From Ryuthela nishihirai (taxonomy: Eukaryota > Arthropoda > Arachnida > Araneae > Heptathelidae), in assembly GCA_038380435.1 (NCBI GenBank), contig JAWZYU010000058.1, positions 186,001 to 250,000 of the forward strand: a stretch of DNA of 64,000 nucleotides, in the 5' to 3' direction. The notes beneath the pieces are model-generated. The model made no database searches and had not been told where the DNA came from. It worked only from the letters and a program-made list of their open reading frames with translations. This document shows positions 22,150-34,514 of this stretch, one piece after another (position 1 is the stretch's first letter; each line of letters starts with the position of its first letter). The position numbers and the translations under genes are program-made.

Positions 22150-22690
22150 GTCTAAACACTTCCTGTTCAGTTATTTTATTTTTTCACCTGCTCCTAAACA
22201 CTGTTGGTTGGGTTATTTTACTTACGCACTTACTCCTAAACACTCGATTAGCTCATTTATTTACTCACCTTCTCTTAAACACTCCATTGGGTCATTTTAG
22301 TTATCTGTTCCTAAAAACTGTCGATTGGATCATTTTATTTATTTATCGGTTTCTAAACACTGTCGACTGAGTCGTTTATTTATTCACTTGCTCCTAAACG
22401 CTCGGTTAGGTCATTTGTTTACTCACCTGCTCTTAAACACTGTCGAACATTTTACTTACCTGTTGCTAAAAACTGTCAATTGGATCATTTGCTACTCACT
22501 TAGGAGCAAATGAGTAAATAAAATGACTCAACGTTCGGTTGAGTCATTTTATTTACTCATTTGCTCGTAAACACTGTCGGTTCCGTCATTTAATTTACTC
22601 ACCTGCTCCTAAACACTCTTAGTTGGTGTGGTCATTTTATTTACTCATTGCTCCTAAACAAATGTTGGTTGGGACATTTTTGACTAAGTG
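22150..22690 (+). repeat. Tandem array, about 45-50 bp units
   Basis: About a dozen degenerate copies of CTCCTAAACACTGTCGGTTG followed by a TCATTTTATTTACTCACC-like segment. Unit length varies. Non-coding; translations in several frames are repetitive artefacts. Confidence 0.8.
22504..22566. repeat. Perfect 29-bp hairpin inside the tandem array
   Basis: Arms 22,504-22,532 and 22,538-22,566 pair perfectly around a 5-base loop. It consists of two array units in opposite orientation. Confidence 0.9.
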
Positions 22691-22830
22691 ACCGCAGATT
22701 TTCTTGCTGAGGAATAACGTTTTACAGTCTAAACCTAAAATTATTATCTTGTGGCGACTCTCCCTCACGAAAACGAGATTCAATGCTTGGCATCCGCAAA
22801 GCCCTAAATACTCTGTTAGCTGGCTCTTTC

Positions 22831-23798
22831 TACACTGAAGTGCCATTGAATTAGGGTAGCTAGTAACGTAATTAGGGTATCCAGTAACGTGTTGGACACT
22901 CTCTAGTCTGATAACGGCCGCCATGCGACGAGGCAAGGACTCCGCAAGCTTGCGTAAATGCTCCACAGGCATGCCGACCCCTGCATCCTTCACAGCTGTC
23001 CATAATTCTCTCAAGGTCGTCGATGATGGGACACAGGCCCGAACACCTCTGCTCGACGGTATCCCAAAGATTTTCGATGGGATTTAAATCTGCGCTTCTA
23101 GGTGGCTAATTCATTATTTCAAAGTCAGCGATATGCTCCTGCAACCATGCAGTAGCCATCCTGGACCTGTGAGATGAACAGTTGTCATCTCCATTGGGAT
23201 GCAGTCTCCCATCTACGTGATGAAGTTTAAATCGGGATTAATCACTCCAGGCTATCCGTTGCCAATATTCGATGGTCCAGTTTCGATGTGCTTTAGCTCA
23301 GGCAATGCGGTGAGCGTGATGTCGTGCCATTATAAGTGGGATGCCCGTAGGTCGGCGGCTCCCGAAACCGAGACGATGAAGTGAGCATCGCACGGTCTGT
23401 GCACTGACTTCCTAGCTGGAACCCACATTCAGATGGGAGGTGATTTCAGATAATGTCTGGCTGCTATCGGTCCATATGATGCGGGTCAGACGGCGAAGTC
23501 CGCGATCATTGAAGGCTGGTTGTCCTTTGCAGTTTGTCTGGGTGCTTGTTTTTTTTTGCCGGAATTTTCATATTCATTGGCAATTTCGGAGATCGAGTGT
23601 CCCATCCGTCGGGCACCTACGATCTGCCCTCTGTCAAATGCATCTAAATCCCGTGCCTTTCCCATTACACCTCTCACGACGAATGGCTGAGGTAGCCAAA
23701 GCTGACAGCAATATATGACGCATGCGCACAAATGAGAGACTTGAAGTCCTGAATTTGGATAACGTCTCCTATTTCTTATTCAATGGCACTTCAGTGTA
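22831..23798 (-). mobile_element. Tc1/mariner-type element with both inverted ends
   Basis: Ends TACACTGAAGTGCCATTGAA (22,831-22,850) and its exact reverse complement (23,779-23,798) delimit a 968-bp element starting and ending in TA. The transposase ATG is at 23,665 on the minus strand: MGKARDLDAFDRGQIVGARR and GHSISEI form the first DNA-binding helices, after which part of the domain is deleted. The C-terminal piece RELWTAVKDA with ESLPRRMAAVI is at about 22,900-23,014. Internal deletions and frameshifts make it non-autonomous, but the intact ends could still be moved in trans. Confidence 0.85.
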
Positions 23799-23799
23799 T

Positions 23800-25970
23800 T
23801 TTGCAAAACAATTCGAAAGAGCATATCCTAATGTTTGGAGATACTGGTCGACTGAATTAAAAATTCTAATTCCTCCTATATTAAAAACCCCTTGAAATGT
23901 AGGAAAACAAGTACTTCAACGAAAAGCATGTAGTAACGTAAACTGTGCGTAATATTAAATAGCATGATAGTTGTGAAAACTGAATAATAGCAAATTCTTT
24001 CTTTAGCGAAGTATGAATATCCAAATCATTCCAGGTTAAATGGCATGATCTTCCAATCGTTTCTTGCCCGATTAATGATTTTATGAGATGTACAGTTGAA
24101 AAATTAGAACTAAAAATGCATCAAGAAGTAATGAGACTGAAATGAAATAAAATCAACGATGGACATGGCAACATATTTCTTAATTGTTCCCCCTGAAGAT
24201 AATCTCCGAGGGATCGAATATACATCTTATAGCGCCCATATAACTTTGGAAAGACTTAGAAAACTCGTCTGCTATTTTTTAACAATATTAATTTTAATAT
24301 TTTTGGGATTTATAGAATTTACTTTCAGCGGTTCCATAATTGGATAAATTTGTGACGTTCCTTAATCTTTAAAATTTTCAGCGTCGACTTTGTTTTTTCG
24401 TTATTTTTTTCCTTTGTTTCGCTTTTCTTTTCATGTTCATTTAAATAAAAAAATTGCCACAATAAATTGTGAATTATTAAAAACCAAATGAGTTTTTTTA
24501 TTTTGTTGAAAACATGTCAAACGACAACCCCCCACGGCAAAACTCCTTTTTTAACACATTTTTACTGAACAACTAATCAATGGTTTTTCTTTCGTGTGAA
24601 AAACATCAGAAGAGTTTATTATATTATAATCACTATGATTACATTGCAAGAGAATTATTTCACGGTTTTTCCTCCATACCGTTTACTTAATAAAGTCTGA
24701 TCTTTGAGAAATGAATCTGGTGATCTGAAAATATCGAGTTTTTCCGGTATGCCAAATTCCTGTGATTCAAATGCATAATATTATTATCAAGAAATCTTTC
24801 GAACATTTCTTTTATGTAATTTAATTATCAAAAAATGTTTTTCAAGTAATTGAAAAAGATATATTTTGTACAAACGGTAGAAACAGTACCTACTCATCTG
24901 GATGATATCTGAAGTGATGAACTGTTACCGATCTTGTCTTGCTGAACACCATTCACAGTTCCTTGAAGAAGAGAAAAAAACAGAGAATACAAATTGATAT
25001 ACGAGCAAATGATAATAAAGGACAAAGAGCTTATTTTTAATACTATTTACGTGTTTATGTGTAAAACAGGGATGCACAAACTTTTTTTTTGGTTATCGCA
25101 TCGAAGTCAGATTAGAGAAATATGGTATTTGCTGTGGGCCAATGGTTGAAAGTTAGGGGAGGAAGAAAAAGTTTTCTTTGTTTATTACATTTTTCTTGTT
25201 ATATGTATAGGTACAAAATTATAGTAAAAAAACAAAATAGTAACATGAAATTTATTTTAATGTCAAAACTGAAGTTGTCTTGTCAAAACAATATGTGAAG
25301 AATGGGGCTGGATCTCAGAAATGGCTGCTGAACCTTCAGTTTTAATGACATAGCTAATTGTATGGCATTATCCGAATTTCTGTCAGTCTTATTATACCAT
25401 TCACTTTTGTATAGCCAGACTGAAAAATGATATTTTATATTTTGCAATTTTCGCAGGTGCCAGATAAAACTGCTAAAAAGGTCAGAGTTTGTGCATGCCT
25501 CATGTAAAGTATGCTGGAATTCTTCAACCTATAAAACTGCGAACGTCTTATGAATATCCACAAAATATCAGTAATAGTGTTGTGCACCCCACCAGCTCTG
25601 GGAGATAGGGTGGACACAACTAGGGGAGAAATTAGCCTTTAATTTCAATTCCCCAAAAACGATATTTTATTTTTATTTACCCTATCGATATAACCAGGGT
25701 TTTTCCTTTCTTCCTTCATTTAAATAATATGCATCCATTAGGCGGTCGATCTTTCCCCCCTGTTGGTATATAACTGAACAAAACGTAGGGGTTACAAGCA
25801 AACATTTCTTTATTACCTCGATCTCCTAACTAGGCACAAAATTATACAATTTCTGATAATTACAGAGGCCGATCATCTACACCAAAGTTCGCTTAGATCA
25901 AGAACTGTCCATAGAGTCTTTTTCTAGCCGAAAACTCGGTCAAAAACGTTATAAGCGTTAAAAACGAGCA
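23800..25970. other. No recognisable gene
   Basis: AT-rich, with long A and T runs. No protein domain, RNA gene or clear repeat was found in over 2 kb. Confidence 0.5.
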
Positions 25971-26531
25971 GTTCACTATGGGAGTTTAGTGATGGCAGCA
26001 GACACTGCATAATTGAATGGGAGCCCGAAATGTTGCGAAGGATTCCCTACCTCATTCCTTGTCCATCTATCGATGTTCCGCCAGCAGCGTCGCTTCTTTG
26101 TCTCCGGTTTTGGACTTTTCGCAGAGCAGTCACGAGGCATGTCCATCCATCTCACCGTCTCGAAGCAGCAGGGCGACTCGACTCGCCGACTCGGAGCAGA
26201 AGCAGAGAAAAAGTGCAGCAAGAAGCTTTGTCGTTACTCGCGAGGAAAACTCTCTCCTCTTTTGTTCTGTCCTCGCCACCAATCATTTACTCCCCAGCGA
26301 GATGTGTTTCTACCTTATTGGTCGTCTTGTGGAGATCAAAGGTAAGCGATCAAAGGTCCTCTCTCTCTCCGGGGTCCTTGGCGTGGGTCCGAGCGTGAGC
26401 GTCGTCCACGCTCACCGCCGCGGGGGAGGGGGGCAGGGGGTCATCTTGACCTCCGCTGCAGTTCGCTCTGCCGAATTTGAACGTGACGGCTGGCTCAATG
26501 GTTGGTGTTCTCGAACCTTCCGGCTCCCAAA

Positions 26532-26567
26532 GTCGTGTCCACTGGAGGAATTCGCTGTGGGCACGAC
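26532..26567 (+). repeat. 36-bp motif, copy 1
   Basis: Begins GTCGTGTCCACTGGAGGAA and ends GTGGGCACGAC, so its ends can pair (GTCGTG/CACGAC and CCAC/GTGG). Identical to 28,407-28,442. It follows TGGCTCAATGGTTGG, which looks like a tRNA box A, and is perhaps part of a third SINE family. Confidence 0.7.
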
Positions 26568-27032
26568 ACACCTATCCCCCTTTAGGGAGAGGGGGGAGTC
26601 GGGGGGGGGGCACGGGAAGGCTCATGGGGAGCTGGCCAGGACACTGCGCACCGAACTTGTCGAACAAGGCACACATCACTTGAGCATCGCGCACCTTACT
26701 TGTTGAATATTGTGCACATCATTAGGCATACACGGCGCACATCACTTGTTGAAGGGCACGCGGGTGGTTTGGACACAGATCGTCTCCTCCAGTCCAAGGT
26801 ATGGTCGCACAGCGCAACCTCCCACGTGCCGAGAGCCAGGATCGCTTGGTTTGGGGGTCCTCTGGGGCCGTCTCTTTGGTGGTCGTTCCGCCGGTGACTC
26901 CAGAGCAGTACCATGAAAAGGAAAGGAGGGAAAATCAACACTGGGTCTCCGCATTCACACACATGTATAGGTCGCGCAGGTCGTCGCTGTGCCAACCATC
27001 ACGTGACTCCCGTACGCTTAAAATTCAATATC

Positions 27033-27520
27033 TACACTCTTCTTCTAATAACTTCACATTAATCTACAGTTCAAGTTCTATTTCAGTAAACTAACTTATT
27101 TTCAATCAATCCTACAACACTTCTCAATTAATCTACCATTCAGATTCTATCTCAGTAATCTAATTCATCATATATTAATTCTCCACACTTCTCAATTTAG
27201 TTTACAATGCCAATCCTATCTCACTAAACTCAAGTCATATTCAATCAATTCTTCAACACTTCTCAATTAATTTACAATGCAAATCCTATCTCATTAAACT
27301 CAAGTCATATTCAATCAATTCTTCAACACTTCTTAATTAATTTACAAGCAAATCCTATCTCATTAAACTCAAGTCATATTCAATCAATTCTTCAACACTT
27401 CTTAATTAATTTACAACCTGTATTCTATCTCATTAAACTCAAGTCATATTCAATCAATTCCTCAACACTTCTTAATTAATTTACAATTCAAATTCTATTT
27501 CATTAAACTCACAATCTACT
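27033..27520 (+). repeat. Tandem array with 70-bp period
   Basis: About seven units. The phrase CAAGTCATATTCAATCAATT starts at 27,231, 27,301, 27,370 and 27,440, giving a period of 69-70 bp; earlier units are more diverged. AT-rich and non-coding. Confidence 0.9.
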
Positions 27521-28406
27521 AAGATAGTCTACAGTATAAATTCTAAAAACTCAAGGTAACTCTAAAAACTCCAATGTACGTGTGCAAAAAAAAAGGAAAA
27601 AGGGGTTGACGGTGCCTAAGTCACCAATGTCGCGGCTCTCGCAGCCCATCACCCAGACCCGGGTAGATGAGACGAGTGCCACGGCATGACGTCATTTCTC
27701 CGGCCAGCGATCCTATCCGATGCATGGGGGGGGGGGGGTGACCTCGTTCACCACTCACGAATCCACTCAAAACGTCACCAGTCCACATGTAAGCTGGATT
27801 TGCCACCGCGCGCGGGAGAAATCTCGCGATATCTCGCGCGAGCGTTCTCTTCCTGCTCAGACATCACTGCTCCTTTGCGCTTGACAGCCGGGGGGGGGGA
27901 TGTGATGGATGGCTGGTGTGTGCGTACGTGTAAAGTCGGAGATCTTGGGTGTCGGACACGACCAGGGCGATTCGTCCCGCCGTCAGGCGCCGTGCTGCGA
28001 AGGCGTCCCTTCGCAACGACATTTGCTCATGAGGTGGAACTCGCCTCGTCAAGGTCGCCGTACGTCCCTGTACTAGATGTTCTCAAGCGCCGCCTAACTC
28101 GGGGCGGCCGTTGCGGCAGAGGAGGCGGGGGTGTGGATCCAGCGGGTTTGTGGCCATCATAACAGGCCAAGGTTTGTGAGGATTTGCCTGCGGCGAGGAC
28201 CGGGGACGGTATGACTCTCCCGTCTTATCCACATGGTCGTAGCTCGTACTGACTGGCTACTGCAGTGCGTGGCGGCAACGGCAGCGGTAGGCTTGCTTCG
28301 GCAGGGCGCGTCCGCGCAGCCAACGCCGGACGGCCTGCGGTGTGATCCCGTGCGACTCAGGGGTTCGATTCCCAATCATCTTCTTCTGATTCAGACTCAG
28401 GGAGGG

Positions 28407-28442
28407 GTCGTGTCCACTGGAGGAATTCGCTGTGGGCACGAC
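28407..28442 (+). repeat. 36-bp motif, copy 2
   Basis: Identical to 26,532-26,567. Preceded by GGGGTTCGATTCCCAATC (28,360-28,377), a perfect tRNA-type box B. Confidence 0.7.
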
Positions 28443-28754
28443 AATAGCCATATGGCATTCTCTATGAAAAGGACGTCTTTTAGATATCCATCGGCGAACA
28501 TCCACTGTACGTCTTACAGATGCCGTGGATATCCACGTTTTTCTAGAATTAAATTCCCCACTCGGCTTCCCGAGAGCAAAAGGAAAAATCTTGATGCATC
28601 GACAAAAGCCGAACTTATCCGAGTAAAGGATAAAACAAAAAGATGTGAACTGATTTACAAAAACGTACAATTAAGTCTTCCCCTAATTTTGGTCTTCTAA
28701 ATTCTGTCTCTCTGTATAGAAATGACCCTGATTTCAGCGGGAATAAAAAAAAAA

Positions 28755-28925
28755 CCCTCAAGCAGCTGCTTGTCACAGAGGTCCGATCGAGCCTGTCAGT
28801 ATAATACCCAAAAGATTTCTGCGGATGATAAGACTTCAGCATAAAGATAATAGAAGCGAGTAAACATCATGAGTTCTCCTGGCATCTCTGATCGGTAGCC
28901 AAGCACACTACCCACTGAACCACAT
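28755..28925 (-). mobile_element. SINE family B, diverged
   Basis: CCCTCAAGCAGCTGCTTGTC at the 3' end, GGTCCGA and a damaged head (GCACACTACCCACTGAACCAC) at the other. Confidence 0.65.
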
Positions 28926-28959
28926 AATGTTTAATAAAGTCTAAGAGTAATAAAATTGT

Positions 28960-29190
28960 TGGAATGAAAAAAAAACCTATGCCTCGATTTATACGGTACT
29001 CTATTAACACGGTTTCGGTTTTACACGGTCAAAAATATGCAACCAGTTTCGATTTACAGGATGATAGACTCGGTTTTACATTGTCAAAAATGTCCTAGTT
29101 TTGTTTTATAAGATTACAGACTCGGATTTACATTGCCAAGAAATGCAACCATGATTATAGACTCGGTTTCATACGGTACGGATTAGATTC
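28960..29190 (+). repeat. Short tandem repeat, about 65-bp period
   Basis: Three to four degenerate units around GACTCGGTTTTACATTGTCA. Non-coding. Confidence 0.6.
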
Positions 29191-29199
29191 TTTCTTAAA

Positions 29200-30170
29200 C
29201 GTATATGGATATATCGAACCTATATATTATGAAATTGCAGTTGTGTAGCGTCAAGGAAGGTTATTAGACTGTCATCCCAAAGTAGAAATCAACTAAACAG
29301 TTTTAATTGACACCGTTCATTTTACTGCGTTTTAGAGGCCTTCAAATAATTTCTGGGAAAATGCTTGAAATATGAGCAAGTTCGTTAATTTTTTTTTGCC
29401 TCCATCCTCCCCCTTATTAGCATTCTCAAAAAAAGGGAGCCTGGATGGCCCATTTCCTCCCAGATCCGGCCTTGTATCGGTGTATTAAGTCACACAGCGT
29501 CGCTGAGACATTTTGACGCCCCAGGAACTTGCTTTTTACCGCTCCATAGGGAACTGCGTTTGAACACCCAAATAATTCTACTTTTAGTAGTTACAAGTAA
29601 ATGTATTTTTTTCGCCCCCCCCCCCAAAAAAAATAAGCTCTATCCCTTTAATTAAAATTTCTCTCTTTTGCCGTTCCTACTGATTTCATTTTCCTTTGCT
29701 CCAGTCGATCTTGTCATTTTCGATAAATTTAACGGAGTACATATTCCTCTGTTTCCACATTGAAATAAAAGGCCAGGTAAAATCTTAAGTAATGAGATTT
29801 AAAATTACTATGTTGCAAAATCATATAAAGATATTAGCATGTGCTATCATAGCACTTTCATTAAAAAAGGACTCTTGAACATCTGATTGGAGGCAAAGAA
29901 AGCCAGGCGCAGACTGATAAGGGGCGCTGAGGGCTTACAGTGTCCGAAGCCTTTGATATTACGGGTCCCTGGGACCTCATAGGAAGAGGATTGTTCTTAA
30001 TAATAATAATTGCTATTTTTCAGAAATTTCACAGAATTGGGGAAAAGCGATTTTAAGCTTCTCTCAAAAGAATAAGTATTGAAATCTTGAAAAAGAAATC
30101 GAATTTTTTATCGTACTCTGCTACAGCTAAAGTCCCTGAAGGAGTTGCCTCACCCTCGTGGTAGAGCAAA
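29200..30170. other. No recognisable gene
   Basis: AT-rich. A hAT-like terminal motif (CCCAGATCCGGCCTTG at about 29,460) marks a possible MITE end. Nothing coding was seen. Confidence 0.45.
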
Positions 30171-30171
30171 A

Positions 30172-33100
30172 TTCATGTGAGATGTAAAAATTGTTTTTTT
30201 TTTCCTGTAAAATTATGGCAAGTTGGCAAAATTCGGATTGACTTGGCAAAATCGTAAAAAAAATTGGCAAAATTTAGGTGAGATTTAAAAATTGGGATTT
30301 TTTTCTGTAAAATTATGGCAAGTTGGCAAAATCTAGGGGCAGTTGCCAAAATTCGGATGGCTTGACAAGATCTTGAGGAGTTGACAAAATTCGGAGTAAC
30401 TTGGCAAAATCGTGGGGAGTTGGCAAAATTCAGGTGAGATGTAAAAATTGGGATTTTTTTCTGTAAAGTTATGATGAGTTGGCAAAATCTAGGAGAGTTG
30501 GCAAAATTCGGAGTGACTTGGAAAAATCTTAGGGAGTTGGCAATATTCAGGGGAGATGTAAAAATTGGGACTTTTTCTGTAAAATTATGGCGAGTTGGCA
30601 AAATCTGGAGAGATGAAAATACTTAGAGAGTTGGCAAAATCTAGGGGCAGTTGGCAAAATTCAGAGTAAAGGAAAAATCTGGGGAAGTTGGCAAAATTCA
30701 GATGAGATGTAAATATTGGGATTTTTTTCTGTAAAATTACAGTGTTTGGCAAAATTTAGGGGCAGTTGGCAAAATTCGGAGTGACTTTGCAAAATTTTAG
30801 GGAGTTGACAAATTTCAGGTGAGATGTAAAAATTGGGATTTTTCTCTAAAATTATGGGGAGTTGGCAAAATCTAGGGGCAGTTGGTAAAATTCGGAGTGA
30901 CTTGGCAAAATCTTGGGGAGTTGACAAAATTCGGAGTGGCTTGGCAATATCGCAGGGAGTTAGCAAAAGTCAGGAGAGATGCAAAAATTGGGATTTTTTT
31001 CTGTAAAATTATGGCGAGTTGTTTAAACCTAGGGCCAGTTGGCGAAATTCGGATTGACGACAAAATTTTGGGGAGTTGGCAAAATTCGGAGTGACTTCGC
31101 AAAATTCAGGTGAGATGTAAAAATTTGGATTTTTTTTTCTGTAAAATGGCGAGTTGGCAAGATTCGGAGTGACTTGAAAAAATCTTGGGGAGTTGGCAAA
31201 ATTCAAGTGAGATGTAAAAATTGGGATTTTTTTTCTGCAAAATTATGGCGAGTTGGCAAAATTCGGAGTGACTTGGAAAAATCTTAGGGAGTTGGCAATA
31301 TTCAGGGGAGATGTAAAAATTGGGATTTTTTCTGTAAAATTATGGCGAGTTGGCAAAATCTGGAGAGATGAAAATACTTAGAGAGTTGGCAAAATCTAGG
31401 GGCAGTTGGCAAAATTCAGAGTGACTTGGAAAAACCTTGGGGAGTTGGCAAAATTCAAGTGAGATGTAAAAATTGGAATTTTTTCTGTAAAATTACGGAG
31501 AGTTGGCAAAACTTAGGGAGTTGGCAAAATTCGGAGTGACTTGGTAAAATCTTGGGGAGTTGACAAAATTTGGAGTAACTTGGCAAAATCGTGGGAGGTT
31601 GGCAAAATTCGGGTGAGATGTAAAAATTGGGTTTTTTTCGACAAAATTGTGGCGAGTTGGCAAGATTCGGAGTGACTTGTAAAAATCTTGGGGAGTTGGC
31701 AAAATTCAGGTGAGATGTAAAAAATTGGAATTTTTTCTGTAAAATTATGGAGAGTTGGCAAAACTTAGGGAGTTAGCAAAATTCGGAATAACTTAGCAAA
31801 ATCTTGAGGAGTTGACAAAAATCAAAATAACTTGGCAAAATCGTGGGGAGTTGGCAAAATTCAGGTGAGATGGAAAAATTGGGATTCTTTTCTGTAAAAT
31901 TGTGGCGAGTTGGCAAAATCTAGGGACAGTTGGCAAAATTCGGAGTGACTTGGTAAAATCGTGGAGAATTGGGAAAATTCAGAGTGACTTGATAAAATCT
32001 TGGGGAGTTGAGAAAATTCGGAGTGACTTGGTAAAATCGTGGGGAGTTGGCAAAATTCAGGTGAGACGTAAAAATTGGGATTTTTTCTGTAAAATTATGA
32101 CGAGTTGATAAAATCTAGGAGAGATGAAAATACTTAGGGAGTTGGCAAAATCTAGGGACAGTTGGCAAAATTCGGAGTGACTTGGCATATTCGTGGAGAG
32201 TTGACAAAATTCAGGTGAGTTGTAAAAATTGCAATCTTTTTTCTGTAAAATTATGGCGTGTTGGGAAAATCCATGCAACTTTGCAATATCCAGGAGAGTT
32301 GGCAAATCTTGGGGGAGTTGGCAAAATTCAGAGCGGCTTTACAGAAAACAGGTGTGATGTAAAATTGGGATTTTTTTCTGTAAAATTGTGGCGAGATGGC
32401 AAAATCTAGGGCTGTTGGCAAAATTCGAATCCACTTGATAAAATACGGGCGAGTTGTGAAAATTGGAATTGTTTTTGTAAAATTAAGGAGAGTTGACAAA
32501 ATCGAGAAAACTTGGCAAAATCTAGGGAAGTTGGCCAAACTGGAAACCACTTGGTAAAGTGCAGGTGAGTTGTAAAAATTTGAATTCATTTTGTGAAATT
32601 AAGGAGAGTTGGAAAAACCAAGAACTCTTGGCAAAATCTAGGGGATTTGGCAAAATTCGAAGCTACTTGGTAAAATACAGAGGAGTTGTGAAAATTGTGC
32701 CTTTCTTGTGCCATTAAAGAGGAGAGTTGATAAAATTCGAAGTGACTTGGGAAATTCAGGGAAGATGTAAATATTGCGATTTTTTTCTCTAAAATTACGG
32801 CGAGTTGGCAAAATGTAGGGTAGTTGTCAAAATTCGAATGCACTTGGTTAAATACAGGCGAGTTGTGAAAATTGAGATTTGTTTTGTGAAATGAAGGAGT
32901 GTTGGACAAATCGAGGAAACTTAAAAAAATGTAGGACAGTTGTCAAAATTCGAATCCATTTGGAAAATACGGGTGAGTTGTGATATTGGGATTGAGTTTG
33001 TAAAATTAAGGAGAGTTGACAAATTGATTTCGAAGTGACTTGACAAATTTAGGAGAAATGTAAAGATTGGGATTGGCTTTGTGAAATTAAGGAGAGTTGG

Positions 33101-33416
33101 CTGAATCAAGGGATAGTTGGGAAAATTCACACTGACTTGCTACAATTCAGACGATATTCCATAATATTGAAATATTGGGATTATTTCCGTGAAATTATGG
33201 CTAGTTGGCAAAATTGGAAGTCAAATGGCAAAATGCAGGACAGTTGTGTAAAATTGCTCAACACTCACCCCCCCCCCCCTTCCCACTGAGCGAAAATCTA
33301 GGTACGAACCAGAAAGAGAGATTATTATATTAGATGGCAAAATTTGATTTTCGAGTTGGAAAATTTTTGACTTTTACTCCCCCCCTCCAACTATATAGTC
33401 CTTCGCTACGCCCCTG
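30172..33416 (+). mobile_element. Satellite-bearing hAT-like element, copy 1
   Basis: Over 3 kb of a tandem repeat. Short units of about 30-45 bp (AGTTGGCAAAATTCGGAGTG, ACTTGGCAAAATCTTGGGG) are arranged in larger blocks of roughly 100-200 bp, each marked by GATGTAAAAATTGGGATTTT and TCTGTAAAATTATGGCGAG; about 16 such blocks are seen. The array becomes more diverged toward 33,200. The right end is CCTTCGCTACGCCCCTG at 33,416, the hAT-like terminus shared with the other two copies. No matching left terminus is found near 30,172. Repetitive Asn/Phe/Pro/Cys frames on the minus strand are by-products of the repeat. Confidence 0.85.
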
Positions 33417-33564
33417 AGTGTAATATATCCGAAAATATTCAGGAGGTCCATAATCAACTGATCTTGCATTTGCCCCATTTGCGGCAATGTGGTACCGGCA
33501 TACACGAACTCAAATCATGAGTTGTCTAACCACGATTTTGGGTGACAATGAATAATTAATGTCG

Positions 33565-33760
33565 TGGCCACTTAGGTCGTGGCCCTGTGTGCGGGAGAGC
33601 CATACCCTGTGCATTAAGTGCTGGATGGTCTTAATGGGAGACTACCATCGACTACCATCGACCATCTGTCTCCCAACAGCTGTCCTGAGCCCTAGGGTCA
33701 TTGTGACCTGGCCATTTGTGCGCAAAAAAAGTTCGCTCAGAGGTGAAACAACCCAAACCG
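33565..33760 (+). mobile_element. SINE family A, 3' part
   Basis: From GTGGCCCTGTGTGCGGGAGA to the AACAACCC tail, with a short tandem duplication ACTACCATCG at about 33,640. Confidence 0.75.
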
Positions 33761-33884
33761 AGTCACGTGCTGCTTAAAAAGCATTTTAAAGAGCGAAAAA
33801 AAGGCTTCTTCCCTGAATTTTGTTCAGATTCCCATGTTCTCTTCTTAGGTGCCATGTTTCATGCCACTTCTTAGGTGCCATGTT

Positions 33885-34250
33885 ATGTGAATAGTAACTC
33901 AGATACGGAGTTCAATAACTTCTTAAATAATCCTGATACGGAAGATAATTCAAAGATCTCAATTAACTCTCGGTTTCCAACAATTAGCGTTCAATATTTC
34001 AAGAGTTGTGGAAACGGAAACATTTAGCAAGTTAGCTAGTCCTGCAGAAAAATCGTTCAAAATTGTCGAAAGGTAACGCAATTATTAGGCGAATTGTTAA
34101 TAATACTTTTACAGGTAGTAAACGCTTATTGCTTTCATTTTAACTTTTGATTGAGATCTTGAAATTATTTTCAGTCACACGTTTTGTTTTTATGAAAGCT
34201 TATTTAAGAAGTACAGATCTGTATCTGCGTTAATATTTACATAACACGAA
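33885..34250. mobile_element. Possible MITE with about 45-bp inverted ends
   Basis: CATGTTATGTGAATAGTAAC with GATACGGAGTT near the left pairs imperfectly with the segment at about 34,200-34,250 (GATCTGTATCTGCGTTAATA and ACATAACACG). Similar ends are seen at 36,932-37,486. Confidence 0.4.
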
Positions 34251-34514
34251 ACTGTACCTAATAAAGTGGTTGTTGAGTATATACGAGATTTGGTGCAGAA
34301 ACGTTAAAATGAGAATAACAAATTTCTTAATCTTAGCAATAATTTACACTAAAGCTAAGTAAGAACATATTTTTAACTACTTCAATTTACTCTTTTATGT
34401 CAAAAAAGCTGTCGAAGGCCCCTACGATAATTCTTCTCAAGGTTCATGGACAAAATATACATATACAAAGTATCCCGTTATGAAAATAATCTAACACTGA
34501 AAAGTTAGACTGTT

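Larger units (their letters stand above)
25975..28450. other. GC-rich, CpG-rich island
   Basis: Base composition switches abruptly from AT-rich to GC-rich with many CG dinucleotides (for example AATCTCGCGATATCTCGCGC near 27,820), interrupted by an AT-rich tandem array at 27,033-27,520. Open frames up to 229 codons exist but have low-complexity Ser/Arg content and no domain. It could be a CpG-island promoter, transferred DNA or a GC-rich repeat. Two identical 36-bp motifs lie in it. Confidence 0.5.

Noticed and set aside
26017..26706. 229-codon frame in the GC-rich island
   Set aside because: Overlapping long frames occur on both strands here, as expected in GC-rich DNA; composition is low-complexity and no domain or signal supports it.
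30173..33130. Many minus-strand open frames rich in Asn, Phe, Pro and Cys that look like a repetitive protein
   Set aside because: They appear in several frames of a tandem DNA repeat that lacks stops in that direction; the pattern follows the DNA unit, and none has a steady start or codon bias.
30172..33416. CRISPR-like array
   Set aside because: The repeat is contiguous and degenerate, without unique spacers, and lies in an animal genome.
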